Positions 21,205-30,823 are shown, numbered from the stretch's first letter. The stretch is DNA of 64,000 nt from Sphingomonas sp. Leaf407 (GCF_001425385.1 NZ_LMQO01000003.1:186001-250000), one strand, 5' to 3'. Program-made: numbers and translations. The notes: generated by a model not told the origin, from the letters alone.

Positions 21205-21374
21205 CTCCCCTCCCTGACAAGAGTTTCGGGTCGGTCATGCCCCCGGCATGACCTGAACAGTGCGGGGCACTGTTCACCCGGAACTGGGTTGGGGGTGGGT
21301 TGGTTGGTTGTGGGGCGCTTCCGTTTCATCGCGGGCCGACCCACCCCCGCCCCCTCCCTTGTCAGGGAGGGGAG
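21205..21374. repeat. Long palindromic element, family D, copy 1, carrying nested hairpins
   Basis: Outer arms CTCCCCTCCCTGACAA (21205-21220) and its exact complement (21359-21374) enclose complementary GGGGGTGGG and CCCACCCCC tracts. Between them lies a 66-bp piece absent from copy 2 (36454-36564). That piece has two perfect 9-bp hairpins, GGTCATGCC-CCC-GGCATGACC and GAACAGTGC-GGG-GCACTGTTC, and imperfect ends (AGTTTCGGGT / ACCCGGAACT). With the preceding family B copy it fills the 420-bp gap between the hydrolase and the DUF3088 gene; no gene is seen there. Confidence 0.8.
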
Positions 21375-21502
21375 GTGCAACGCCCTCCGCCGGGGCGACG
21401 GGACCATGAGTACGTCGCAACCCCCAACGACGGTTGCGCGCCCCGGCAAAGCGCGGCAGAGCAATGCGCACCACGGGCACCGACGAGCGGAGGGGTGATG
21501 TG

Positions 21503-22288
21503 ATGGCCGACCTGCCGATCCAGCGCCTCGGGCCGACGCTGCCGCCCGTCACTGGCACCGCGCCGCGCACCACCGATGCCGCGCCGACCCCGACACCCGC
21601 CGCGGCGCCCCCCATCGCCACCACTTCCCCGGCGGTGCAGACCATGCTCGGCGCGATCGCGCAGGCGGTCGCCGACCTCCCGCCCGGCACCGCGCTCGCC
21701 GTCTTCCTCGCCGCCGTCGAGCGGGTTACGGCCGAGGTCGAGGCGCGCGTCGCCCAGAATGCCGCGAAGCGCGGCGACCTGCAGCCCGATCCCGCTCGCC
21801 TCGCCACCGGCATGGCGCAGGTCAGCGAGCGCGACCTCGCCGCCGCCGCCGCGCTGATCGCCGGGCGGCTGGTGCCCGACCCGAGTGATCCGCTGGCCCC
21901 CGTCACCGCCGACGACACCCTTGCCCTCCCACCGGAACCGATGATGCGCGACCGCCTTTTCCTGCTCGATCCGACCTTCGCCGATCCGGCGCTCCCCGGC
22001 CGCAGCTTCTATTGCCGCGACTGCGTGACGATCGACGGCCTGCTCGCGTTGTTCCCGCAGGCCGCCGCCGGGCTGGACGTGATCCGCGTGCCATATCCCC
22101 GCCCGCGCGCCGCCGTGGTGCAGGCGGCGGGCATCGCCAACCAGAATCTGCCGCTGCTGGTGTTTGCGCAAGGCGCCGACCCGACGCTGGCCGACGGCCG
22201 CCACGGCGAAAGCTGGTTCGCCGCCGATCTCAAGACGATCCTGCGCGCTCTCCACCACCGCCACGGCTTCCCCGAAGCGCATCCCTGA
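21503..22288 (+). CDS. DUF3088-domain protein with long N-terminal extension
   Basis: A 261-residue protein in two parts. The C-terminal 115 residues (MRDRLFLLDPTFADPALPG, FYCRDCVTIDG, VPYPRPRAAVVQAAG, NQNLPLLVFAQG) match DUF3088, a small thioredoxin-fold-like family. The YCRDC gives a CxxC pair, so a redox role is possible but unproven. The N-terminal 145 residues are Pro/Ala/Thr-rich (24-65), then an alanine-rich helical segment (IAQAVADLPPGTALAVFLAAV), which I do not recognise. DUF3088 proteins usually stand alone at about 110-120 residues, so this looks like a fusion. ATG at 21503 has GAGGGG 8 nt upstream. Flanked by repeats on both sides. Confidence 0.8.
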   Translation: MADLPIQRLGPTLPPVTGTAPRTTDAAPTPTPAAAPPIATTSPAVQTMLGAIAQAVADLPPGTALAVFLAAVERVTAEVEARVAQNAAKRGDLQPDPARLATGMAQVSERDLAAAAALIAGRLVPDPSDPLAPVTADDTLALPPEPMMRDRLFLLDPTFADPALPGRSFYCRDCVTIDGLLALFPQAAAGLDVIRVPYPRPRAAVVQAAGIANQNLPLLVFAQGADPTLADGRHGESWFAADLKTILRALHHRHGFPEAHP

Positions 22289-22364
22289 CCCGGCGCCGGG
22301 ATAGCGCCCGCTTCGATAGCGCGCGATCGGCCTCTGGCGGTTGATCCATCCCGTTTGAGCCAGG

Positions 22365-22447
22365 CGTCATCCCAGCGAAGGCTGGGATCTCCCCGTGGTA
22401 GCGCGCAGCAGGAGCCGCTTGAGGCCCCAGCCTTCGCTGGGGCGACG
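22365..22447. repeat. REP-like element, family B, copy 2
   Basis: Left arm CGTCATCCCAGCGAAGGCTG (22365-22387) and right arm CCCCAGCCTTCGCTGGGGCG (22425-22447) are imperfect reverse complements around the conserved middle GCAGCAGGAGCCGC. It occupies the intergenic space between convergent genes and may act as terminator. Confidence 0.82.
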
Positions 22448-22472
22448 CTTCTGGTCAGATGGATAAAAGTAC

Positions 22473-23204
22473 CTAATCCTCCGCCGGCCCCGAGGGCGGC
22501 GGGGCCGACAGTTTGCGCAACGCCGCCGTCCGCTCGCGCTCGACCGCCGCCCGGTCGGACAACAGCCGCTTGCGCACCGCCAGATAATGCGTCGCCGCCT
22601 GTGCGTCCGCCTCGCTCCACTCGCGCTGCGGCAATTCGCGGCGCGCTTCTTCCAGCGCGGCGGCGCTTGGCACCGGGGTCGCGTTCGGCAGCCCGGAATG
22701 GCCCTGCGAGGCAATGTCGTACCAATGCGCCGCCGCGCGCGAGAAGCCGGGCAGCACGTCGGCCACCCGCTCGAACCGCTCGACCTCGGCCGCCTGCCGC
22801 AGCAGTTCCGCCTCGACCGGCAGCAGCGCGCGTTCGGCCATCACCTGCCGCAGCAGTCCGGCATCGCGATCGAACCGGTTCCACGCGGCATGATTGAACC
22901 CGTGCTGGCTGCGCTGAAGCCGCAGCGCGCGCAGCACCTCGCGCCGGTCGGGCCGCTGCCACAGATACCCCAGCCCCTGGATCGCGAACCACCCCCACGC
23001 CACCAGCGCGAAGGCGGCCAGCGCGAGCAGCAGGATGCGCCAGCCCGGCAACCCCGCCGCCGCCGCCGCCCATCCCTCGACCAGTGCGGTCAGCAACGCC
23101 GGGATCAACCCGACCCGTGGGTCCCGATACCATCCATCGCGCAAACCGCCTGCTCCTGTCCGTCGTTGAACCGCCCCGGTTATCCTGCCTGATTCCGGTA
23201 GCAT
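22473..23204 (-). CDS. Uncharacterised single-pass membrane protein
   Basis: A 243-residue protein that I do not recognise. It has a hydrophobic stretch near residues 45-75 (WRILLLALAAFALVAWGWFAI) followed by a soluble, helix-rich C-terminal region with many Arg and Glu (LRRELPQREWSEADAQAATH) and a Pro-rich tail. That suggests an anchored cytoplasmic domain. ATG at 23204 is preferred over an in-frame GTG 12 bp upstream; both have weak ribosome sites. It is divergent from the glycosyltransferase operon, with about 60 bp between starts, so a shared control region is possible. Confidence 0.7.
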   Translation of the reverse strand: MLPESGRITGAVQRRTGAGGLRDGWYRDPRVGLIPALLTALVEGWAAAAAGLPGWRILLLALAAFALVAWGWFAIQGLGYLWQRPDRREVLRALRLQRSQHGFNHAAWNRFDRDAGLLRQVMAERALLPVEAELLRQAAEVERFERVADVLPGFSRAAAHWYDIASQGHSGLPNATPVPSAAALEEARRELPQREWSEADAQAATHYLAVRKRLLSDRAAVERERTAALRKLSAPPPSGPAED

Positions 23205-23264
23205 AGCCGTACCCACCCGCTTTTAACGTCGCCAAGCATGAAGGGTGCTGGCATAGCGGGGCGG

Positions 23265-24263
23265 ATGGACGATAGCGCTCAAATATCAATAACCTGTGAT
23301 AGCGCCATCTGCGTTCCGCTGCGCGATGAACGGCGCAACATCGCCGGGCTGATCCGCGCGATCGCCCGGCAGGACCGGGCGATGCTGGCGCGGACGATGC
23401 TGTTGCTCTGTCTCGACGGCGATTGTCCCGCGACCCGCGCCGCCGCCGCGACCGCGCTCGCCGACGTGCCGTGGCTCGCCGCGCGGATCGTCGCCATTTC
23501 CCGCCTGTCGTCGCCCGACGCCGGCCGCGCGCGCGGCGCGGCGATGGACGCCGCGCTGCCGTTGCTCACCCCGGACGGCGTATTGCTGACCACCGATGCC
23601 GATACGCGGCCCGACGCCGACTGGCTCGCCACGTCGCTGGCCGCGCTACGCTCCTCCGATCTGGTATGCGGGCGCATCCGCCGCCGCGACGCCGCGCGCG
23701 ACGCATGGCGGCGGCCGATCGAAACCTATCTCGACCAACTGACGGCGGCACGCGCCCGGATCGATCCGATCGCGCACGATCCCGACCCGCACTGGAACGA
23801 AGGCGGTGCCAGCATCGCGTTGACCACCGCCGCCTATCGCGCCGTCGGCGGCATGCCGATGCTGGCCAGCGGCGAGGATCGCGCGCTGGTCGATGCCGTT
23901 CGCCGCAGGGGCTTGCGGGTCCGCCACGACCCCGCCGTCCGCGTCGCCACCTCCAGCCGCGCAACCGGCCGCGCGACCGGCGGCCTTGCCGATGCGATCC
24001 GCGCCGGGCGGGCAGGGGCCGACGCCGGCCTCGTCGAACACCCCGCCGCCGTCCTCGCCCGCTTCGCCCGCGAAGGCGCGATCCGTCGCGCCTGGACCGC
24101 GCGCCGGCCGCTCCCCGCGTACGGGATCGACGAGGCGGCGCTGGCCTCCGCCGCCTGTGCCGAAGCGCTGTTCCATCATGCCGGCGGCGAGCGCGGCGGC
24201 CCCACGCCGATCGCGCTCGCGCTCGACTGGTTGCAAGCCCCGCGCCCGGCGGTGGCGGCATGA
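23265..24263 (+). CDS. Family 2 glycosyltransferase, first gene of a four-gene operon
   Basis: A 332-residue GT-A-fold glycosyltransferase. The N-terminus has the nucleotide-sugar site ICVPLRDERRNIAGLIRAI. A DxD-like metal motif TTDADTRPDADWL is followed by NEGGASIALTTAAYRAVGG and SGEDRALVDAVRRRG, the acceptor-side ED motif. No membrane segment is seen, so it is probably cytoplasmic. I chose ATG 23265 (MDDSAQIS) because a G-rich GCGGGGCGG precedes it; ATG 23238 would add nine residues. Its stop overlaps the next gene (ATGA). Neighbours are an acyl-CoA dehydrogenase, a PIG-L deacetylase and a NodS-like methyltransferase. I infer that it transfers a sugar, perhaps an N-acetylhexosamine that the deacetylase later uncovers. 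Confidence 0.88.
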   Translation: MDDSAQISITCDSAICVPLRDERRNIAGLIRAIARQDRAMLARTMLLLCLDGDCPATRAAAATALADVPWLAARIVAISRLSSPDAGRARGAAMDAALPLLTPDGVLLTTDADTRPDADWLATSLAALRSSDLVCGRIRRRDAARDAWRRPIETYLDQLTAARARIDPIAHDPDPHWNEGGASIALTTAAYRAVGGMPMLASGEDRALVDAVRRRGLRVRHDPAVRVATSSRATGRATGGLADAIRAGRAGADAGLVEHPAAVLARFAREGAIRRAWTARRPLPAYGIDEAALASAACAEALFHHAGGERGGPTPIALALDWLQAPRPAVAA

Positions 24264-25279
24264 CCCCGCTTGCCGCGATCCGCGCGATCGATCCCGCGCT
24301 GCCGCCGCGCGAGTGGATGGCCGCCGCCTTCGCCATCGCGCGCAGCGTCGGCCTCGACGACGCGACCTGCGCCAGCCCGGGCGAGGCCCGCGCACTGATG
24401 CGGCGGATGGCGGCGGCGGGCCGCGCCGATGTCGCCTTCGGCCGCATCCTCGACGGCCATGTCAACGCGGTGCAACTGGTGCGCCGCTACGCCCCGGCCT
24501 TCGCGATCGACGCGCTGCTGGCGAACGGCGCGATCCTCGGCGTGTGGAACTCCGACCTGCCCGGCGACGGCCTGCGCCATGAGGGTGGGGCCTTCGCCGG
24601 GGCCAAGAATTTCGCCTCGGGCGCGGGGTTCGTCACCCATCCGATCGTCACCACCGACGCCAACGATCCCGCCGGTACGCGGATGTGGCTGCTCGACATG
24701 GCCGCAGCCGACCCGGAGATCGACCGCGACTGGTGGCACCCGATCGGCATGGTCCGCTCCGAAACGCATATCGTCCATCTGGGCGGCGTGCCGCTTGCCA
24801 CCGCACACGCCATCGGGGGCCCAGGCGACTATCAGCGCCAGCCCGATTTCAGCGCCGGCGCATTGCGCTTCGTCGCGGTGCAGGCGGGCGCGGTCCATGC
24901 GCTGTTCGATCACGTCCGCGATCACCTGAACGCCGGCAACCGCGCCGCGCATCCGCAGCAGGCGCACCGCCTCGCCCGGCTGTTTGTGCTGGCGGACGCC
25001 GGCTATGCGCTGATCGACGGCGTCGCCGCGCACTGGACCGGCGACGACGACGTCCTGCTCGCCCGCGTCGCGGCCGCGCGCGGCGCGCTCGAGGATATTG
25101 CGACCGAGGCGATGGCGCTCGCCCAGAGCGCGGTCGGGGTGCAGGGCATGTTGCGCACCCATCCGCTCGCCCGCACGCTGACCGACCTCACTGTCTATCT
25201 CCGCCAGCCCAATCCCGACGGCGCGCGCTCCCAAGCCGGCGCGGCGGCGGCGGCGGGCCGGATCGAGCCGGGCGCATGA
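24260..25279 (+). CDS. Acyl-CoA dehydrogenase family protein, short form
   Basis: A 339-residue flavoprotein-like sequence of the acyl-CoA dehydrogenase fold. It shows the central strand region (KNFASGAGFVTHPIVTT, RMWLLDMAAADP) and a C-terminal helical bundle with SAVGVQGMLRTHPLARTLTDL, equivalent to the HPLERxxRD segment of the family. It is shorter than typical acyl-CoA dehydrogenases (about 380), and I cannot identify the catalytic Glu with confidence. It may act on a tethered or non-CoA substrate. It overlaps the glycosyltransferase stop and the PIG-L start by ATGA at both ends, so the four genes are very likely one transcript and translationally coupled. Confidence 0.82.
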   Translation: MTPLAAIRAIDPALPPREWMAAAFAIARSVGLDDATCASPGEARALMRRMAAAGRADVAFGRILDGHVNAVQLVRRYAPAFAIDALLANGAILGVWNSDLPGDGLRHEGGAFAGAKNFASGAGFVTHPIVTTDANDPAGTRMWLLDMAAADPEIDRDWWHPIGMVRSETHIVHLGGVPLATAHAIGGPGDYQRQPDFSAGALRFVAVQAGAVHALFDHVRDHLNAGNRAAHPQQAHRLARLFVLADAGYALIDGVAAHWTGDDDVLLARVAAARGALEDIATEAMALAQSAVGVQGMLRTHPLARTLTDLTVYLRQPNPDGARSQAGAAAAAGRIEPGA

Positions 25280-25920
25280 TCCTGCCGCTTGCCAGCGTCC
25301 GCCGCGCGCTGATCGTCGCACCGCATCCCGATGACGAGACTATCGGCTGCGCCGGGTTGATCCTGCGCCTTCGCCGACAGGGCGCGCGGGTCGACATCGT
25401 GATCGTCACCGATGGCGGCGCCTCGCACCGGGGCAGCGCGGCGTTCCCGCGCGCCCGGCTGGTCGCCACCCGCGCCGCCGAGGCCCGCCGCGCGGCAATG
25501 CTGCTCGGCATCCCCGCCGCCCGCCTCCACCTGCTGGCGCTGCCCGACGGCGGTCTCGACACGCTGGCGCGCCCGGCGCGTATCCGCCTTGTCCGGGCAC
25601 TGGCGCGGTTCCGCGCCGATCTGGTGGCGACGCCGCTGCCCGACGATGCCCATCCCGACCACCGCGACACCGCTGCCGCCTGCCACCGCCGGAACGGCTG
25701 GACGCGGCGGATCGGCTATGGCGTCTGGCCGGGGCGGGGCAGGGGCCGCGCGACCCACCGCCTGCCGCTCGGACCCGATCGTCCGCGTAAAGCCACCGCG
25801 CTTGCCGCGCATGCGACGCAACTGGGGCGGATCACCGACGATCCCGCCGGCTTCACCATCGACGCCGCCACCCGCCGCCGCTTCCTGCGCCCGCAGGAAT
25901 TCTACCGGCTGCTCCCATGA
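25276..25920 (+). CDS. PIG-L (LmbE-like) zinc-dependent N-deacetylase
   Basis: A 214-residue PIG-L family deacetylase. Motif APHPDDETIGCAG holds the zinc ligands His17, Asp20 and the catalytic-site Asp19, and HPDH at 126-129 supplies the third ligand. Relatives remove acetyl groups from N-acetylglucosamine conjugates (PIG-L, MshB of mycothiol, BshB of bacillithiol). In this operon it lies between the dehydrogenase and the methyltransferase with ATGA overlaps, which fits a path where a transferred N-acetylhexosamine is deacetylated and then N-methylated or acylated. Substrate unknown. Confidence 0.92.
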   Translation: MILPLASVRRALIVAPHPDDETIGCAGLILRLRRQGARVDIVIVTDGGASHRGSAAFPRARLVATRAAEARRAAMLLGIPAARLHLLALPDGGLDTLARPARIRLVRALARFRADLVATPLPDDAHPDHRDTAAACHRRNGWTRRIGYGVWPGRGRGRATHRLPLGPDRPRKATALAAHATQLGRITDDPAGFTIDAATRRRFLRPQEFYRLLP

Positions 25921-26495
25921 GCCGCGCGATCACCCTCGCCGGGTTCGAGGCGACGTTTCGCGGCAACCCCGATCCATGGGCGACCTTCACCGCGCGCGAT
26001 GAAGCGCTGAAACGCCGCGCGATCCTCCACGCGCTGGGGCCGGGGCGACACGGCCGCCTGCTCGAACTCGCCTGTGGCAACGGATCGAACAGCGTGGCGC
26101 TTGCGCGCCACGCGCTCCGCCTCGACGCGACCGACGGCGCGCCCACCGCCGTCGCCCTGACCGCGCGGGCGCTCGGGGACCACCCCCGCGCCACCGCGAT
26201 CCGGCTGGTGCTGCCCGGCCGGTTCCCGCATCGCCGCTACGACGCGATCGTCGTGGCCGAGGTCCTCTATTACCTCACCCCACGCGACCTGACCGCGCTC
26301 GCCCGCCAGATCGCGGCGACGCTGCGCCCCGGCGGCCGGCTGGTCCTCGCCCACCACCACATCCGTTTCCGCGACGTGGCGCAGCATCCGGCGACGGTCC
26401 ACGCCCGCTTGCTCGCCGCGCTTGGCCGCAAGGCCTGTATCGACGTCGGCTATCGCACCGCGTGCTGGCGGGTCACCGGCTACGCCGTCGCTTGA
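25917..26495 (+). CDS. NodS-like SAM-dependent methyltransferase
   Basis: A 192-residue class I methyltransferase. The N-terminal segment TFRGNPDPWATFTARDE resembles the conserved start of NodS-type proteins (...DPDPW...), and motif I is LLELACGNGSNS. IVVAEVLYYL and LRPGGRLVLAHH follow as motifs II and III. NodS N-methylates the deacetylated glucosamine of rhizobial Nod factors. Here the partner is a PIG-L deacetylase, so the same order of glycosyltransfer, deacetylation and N-methylation is suggested. This is inference from family and neighbours. Last gene of the operon; ATG overlaps the PIG-L stop. Confidence 0.87.
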   Translation: MSRAITLAGFEATFRGNPDPWATFTARDEALKRRAILHALGPGRHGRLLELACGNGSNSVALARHALRLDATDGAPTAVALTARALGDHPRATAIRLVLPGRFPHRRYDAIVVAEVLYYLTPRDLTALARQIAATLRPGGRLVLAHHHIRFRDVAQHPATVHARLLAALGRKACIDVGYRTACWRVTGYAVA

Positions 26496-26508
26496 AGAAA
26501 GTGTGATC

Positions 26509-26742
26509 GCGCAGAGGCGCGGAGGCGCAGAGATGTTCCGTGCGGGCCAGCCCACTCTCTGCATAAAAACCGTCATCCCAGCGAAGGCTGGGATTTCTCG
26601 TGGACAAGGCGGGACAGGAGCCGCTGGAAGGCACCAGCCTCCGCTGGGGCGACGGTTCGGGGCAGATGGGCCACCCCCGAACGCAACCCCTCCGCGCCTC
26701 CGCGCCTCCGCGCCTTCGCGCCTTCGCGCCTTCGCGCGAACC
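26509..26742. repeat. Family E inverted repeat with a nested family B copy
   Basis: Left side CGCAGAGGCGCGGAGGCGCA (26511-26532) and right side, a run of CCTCCGCGCCTCCGCGCCTT and CGCGCCTTCGCGC units (26689-26742), form an imperfect inverted repeat. Family B copy 3 lies inside at 26571-26655 (CGTCATCCCAGCGAAGGCTG ... CCAGCCTCCGCTGGGGCGAC). Family E recurs at 47546-47790. This fills the 290-bp gene-free gap after the methyltransferase gene; the GCGCCTTC units (CGCCTTCG x3) suggest slippage. Confidence 0.8.
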
Positions 26743-26783
26743 AATCCGACCTAACCTCACCCACCCAGCAACGCCCGCCAACC

Positions 26784-27668
26784 TCACCGATCGAACTTGT
26801 CGACCTTCCGCTTCCCGAACAGTAGCTTGCGCTCCAGATGCCCGCGCAACGCCCCGTAATATGCCTCCAAAAACGCCAGATCGGCCCGATCGTCGCCCCG
26901 CCCGAGCTTGCGCCGGATCGCGCTCGCCACCTGATACAGGTCGTCGCGGTCGCCCCGCCGCAATACTTCCTCCAGCCGCTGCAACTCGAACGCACCATAG
27001 GCGTCGAGATCGGCCGCGCTGAACGGCGCGATCCGCGCGCGCTCGCTGGCGTGCGCCGTCTCGATCAGCAGGTCCTCGCCCAGTTTGCGCACCTCGCGCT
27101 CGACCACCCAAGTGCCCGCGATCAGGTCGCCGGCGCGCATCCGGTCGCGGTTGAACAGCGGGAACAACAGGAAGATCGCCGCCCAGCCGAACCCCAGCAC
27201 GGCGGTCCATTTGTCGGCCATCCCCTCGGCATTGGCAAAGGCGAGGAAGGTCAGCGGCAGGAACACCTCGATCTCGCGCAGCAGGTCGCGCGCCAGCACC
27301 GCCGCCCCGGTCAGCCGCGCGCCGTCGCGCGACACCACGCGCAGCTTCATCATCCGCTTGCCCGGCGTCGCCGCGCGCCGCCCCGCCTCGAAGCCCACGA
27401 AATAGAAATTGCGCAGGCAGAAATAGCCGAGCAGCCAGATGATCTGATAGGCCGAGGTCGCACCATGCGCCCCGCCGCCGATCGCCGCCCAGAAGATCAG
27501 CAGCGACGCGCCGATCAGCAGCACCAGCATGATGAGCGTGTCGATAACGAACGCTCCCGCGCGCGCGCCGCCCGATCCCAGCCGGATGGTCAGCGGCACC
27601 CCCTCGGGCGTTACCAGTTGCCGCACCAGCGTGCGCGGCGGGCGGGGCGCGCGCTTACGCTTGCCCAC
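26784..27668 (-). CDS. RDD family membrane protein
   Basis: A 294-residue RDD-domain protein with hydrophobic segments at about 35-60, 75-100 and 125-165. RDD proteins carry an Arg-Asp-Asp pattern; here the family features are GARAGAFVIDTLIM in the first segment and NRDRMRAGDLIAGTWVV near the end. The C-terminal 100 residues are soluble and charged (LERKLLFGKRKVDKFDR). It starts with GTG at 27668 and overlaps the SpoIIM-like gene by 14 bp. Last gene of a six-gene operon; function unknown, possibly a transporter or membrane component of the MoxR/DUF58 system. Confidence 0.85.
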   Translation of the reverse strand: MGKRKRAPRPPRTLVRQLVTPEGVPLTIRLGSGGARAGAFVIDTLIMLVLLIGASLLIFWAAIGGGAHGATSAYQIIWLLGYFCLRNFYFVGFEAGRRAATPGKRMMKLRVVSRDGARLTGAAVLARDLLREIEVFLPLTFLAFANAEGMADKWTAVLGFGWAAIFLLFPLFNRDRMRAGDLIAGTWVVEREVRKLGEDLLIETAHASERARIAPFSAADLDAYGAFELQRLEEVLRRGDRDDLYQVASAIRRKLGRGDDRADLAFLEAYYGALRGHLERKLLFGKRKVDKFDR

Positions 27669-28647
27669 GCCGGCCGCCGAAGGTGAAATACAGCGTCCAC
27701 AGCATCAGCATCGCCGCGCCGATCGCGAGGCGCGCGGTATCGTCGCGCACCAGTTGCCGGGCAAATCCTTCGAGCAGCCCGGCGATCAGCAGCATCAGGA
27801 TGACGCCGATCATCACGATCGCCGCGCGCCGCCCGGCCTGTGCCGCCGCCGCCATCCGCGACGCTTCGCCCGGAAAGGCGACCGCGCGCCCGATATGGAT
27901 GCCCGCCGCACTCGCCAGCGCGATCGCGGCGAGTTCGGTCGTGCCATGGATCATCAGCCACGCGAACAGACCCCAGCCGAGGCCATGCGGCACGAACGCG
28001 GCGAACAGCGCGCCGCCGGTCGCGCCATTCTGCACCAGCAGGATCATCGTCGGGATGCCGAACGCGAAGCCGAGCGCGAAGCCGAGGATCGCGACCTGCG
28101 AATTATGCGTGAACAAGGTGGTGGCGAACAGTTCCAGCCCGCCGCCCTTCGGCTCGCCATACAGCGATTCGCGCAATGTCGCGGCACTCGCGCCCATGTC
28201 GCGGCCCTGCGCCAGTTCGCCCGGGATCATCGCGCTGAACCACGCTGGGTCGCTGCGCACCAGATGATAGCCGGCAACGGCGCTGAGCAACAGCAACGCG
28301 GTGGCCAGCAACACTTCCCACCGGATCGCCCGCACCGCGCGCGGCCAGTCGCGCGCGAAGAAGTCGACCACCTGTCGCCCCCATGGCTCGCGCGCGCCGT
28401 AGAGGATGAAATAGGCTCGCGTCGACAATGCCTCCAGATACGCGACCAGCGATGCGTCGAGCGAGGTCGAGCGCGCCACCGACAGCGCCGAGAGCGTCGC
28501 GCGGTACAGCCGGGGCAGGTCGATCAGGTCGGCGTCGGACAATCGGCGCGGCGACTGTTTCTCGACCCGGTCGAGCAGTTCCTCCAGCCGGGCCCAGTCG
28601 CCCTCGCGCTCGGCGCGGAAATGGCGCGCGGCGAACATCACGCTCAT
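27655..28647 (-). CDS. SpoIIM-like (stage II sporulation protein M family) membrane protein
   Basis: A 330-residue membrane protein with about six segments in the second two thirds (VLLATALLLLSAVAGYHL; ILGFALGFAFGIPTMILLV; GWGLFAWLMIHGTTELAAI). The pattern HNSQVAILGFALG and HGTTELAAIALA is typical of the SpoIIM/DUF95 family, which occurs far beyond spore formers. The family is often found beside MoxR/DUF58 genes, as here. ATG overlaps the DUF58 stop (ATGA). No catalytic residues; probably a membrane partner of the MoxR AAA+ complex. Confidence 0.85.
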   Translation of the reverse strand: MSVMFAARHFRAEREGDWARLEELLDRVEKQSPRRLSDADLIDLPRLYRATLSALSVARSTSLDASLVAYLEALSTRAYFILYGAREPWGRQVVDFFARDWPRAVRAIRWEVLLATALLLLSAVAGYHLVRSDPAWFSAMIPGELAQGRDMGASAATLRESLYGEPKGGGLELFATTLFTHNSQVAILGFALGFAFGIPTMILLVQNGATGGALFAAFVPHGLGWGLFAWLMIHGTTELAAIALASAAGIHIGRAVAFPGEASRMAAAAQAGRRAAIVMIGVILMLLIAGLLEGFARQLVRDDTARLAIGAAMLMLWTLYFTFGGRRGQA

Positions 28648-29866
28648 TTGCCGCGCTCCCGGTGCGATACATATCGTTCGACCAGCGACAGCGCCATCGC
28701 GTCCGCCACCGTCTCGATCACCTCGACCCCCATTCGCCTGAGCCGCTCGATCACGATCGCCCGGTCACGCAACAGCATGTGCGCGACGTTCGCGCGCACC
28801 AGATCGTCGGCCTTGTCCGGCACCGCATCGCGCATCGCCTCCAGTTCGGTATCGCGTAGCAGCACGAACAACAGCCGGTGGCGTTTCAGCATCCGCGCGG
28901 CGGCGGCCAGCATCAGTTCGGCGCTGGTCGGGTCGGTGAATTCGGTGAACAGCACGATCAGCGCGCGCCGGTCGAGCTTGGTGTCGAGCGTGACGAGGCC
29001 GAGCGTGTAATTGCTCTCCTCGGTGCCATACTCGATGTCCGCCGCCGCGCGGTGCAGCGCGGCGAAGCCGCGCGCGCCGGTCACGCTGCCGCTGTCGACC
29101 TGCGGCCGCGCCCCGAACGAGAACAGCCGCACCCGGTCGCCCGATTTCAGCGCGACGAACGCCGCCAGCAACGCCGCCGACACCGCGCGGTCGACGCGCG
29201 GTAGGTCGCCCACCGGATCGCTCATCGACCGTCCGGCATCGATCGCGAACACGATCATATTATCGCGCTCGGTATGGAATTCGCGCGCCAGCAGCGATGC
29301 GTGGCGCGCCGACGCCTTCCAGTCGATCGCGCGGCGTTCCATGCCCGGCTGGAACTCGGTCAGCACCTGGAAATCCTGCCCGTCGCCATGGTCGCGGCGG
29401 ATGCGCTGGCCGCTGGTCACGCTGTTCAGGAACTGGCGCATTCCCTGATCGCGCACCGGGCGAATGTCGGGCAGGATCACGCTCGACGCTTGCGCCTTGT
29501 CGCTGGTCTGCCGCCACGCGAGCCCCATCGGCCCGGCCCGCCTGCGCCACACCCGCGTCAGCATCGCCCGCCCGCGCCGCACCGCGCGATAGGTGCCCGG
29601 TGCGATCCGTTCGAGCGGCCCGTCGATCGCGGCGGCATGACCGTCGTCGTGCAGCCGCACCTCCTCGCCCACGTTCAGCGTCGCGGGCATCGCCACCCCG
29701 CCCTTGTCGGGCGCGCGCGCCAGCAGCGCATCGGCGACGATCAGCAGCAGCAGCGCGCCGATCCACACCGGCGCGACGATCCACGCCGCCGGCTTCAGGA
29801 CGCCCAGCGCCAGCCCGACCGGCGCGGCGAGCGCGGTCAACTGGATGGCGCGGGGCGTCGGCAGGA

Positions 29867-29870
<4 letters not shown>
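28644..29870 (-). CDS. DUF58-domain protein (vWA-like)
   Basis: A 408-residue protein with two N-terminal membrane segments ([20 protein letters not shown] and an adjacent one ending VADALLA), then a beta-rich middle and the DUF58 signature [19 protein letters not shown]. The C-terminal part is a von Willebrand A-like fold: [13 protein letters not shown] gives a DxGxS-type MIDAS motif. Members act with MoxR AAA+ ATPases. The GTG start overlaps the MoxR stop (GTGA). Confidence 0.9.

Positions 29871-30819
<949 letters not shown>

Positions 30820-30823
<4 letters not shown>

Noticed and set aside
26422..26754. Open frames after the methyltransferase gene
   Set aside because: They run through repeats E and B; low-complexity Arg/Ala/Pro products.
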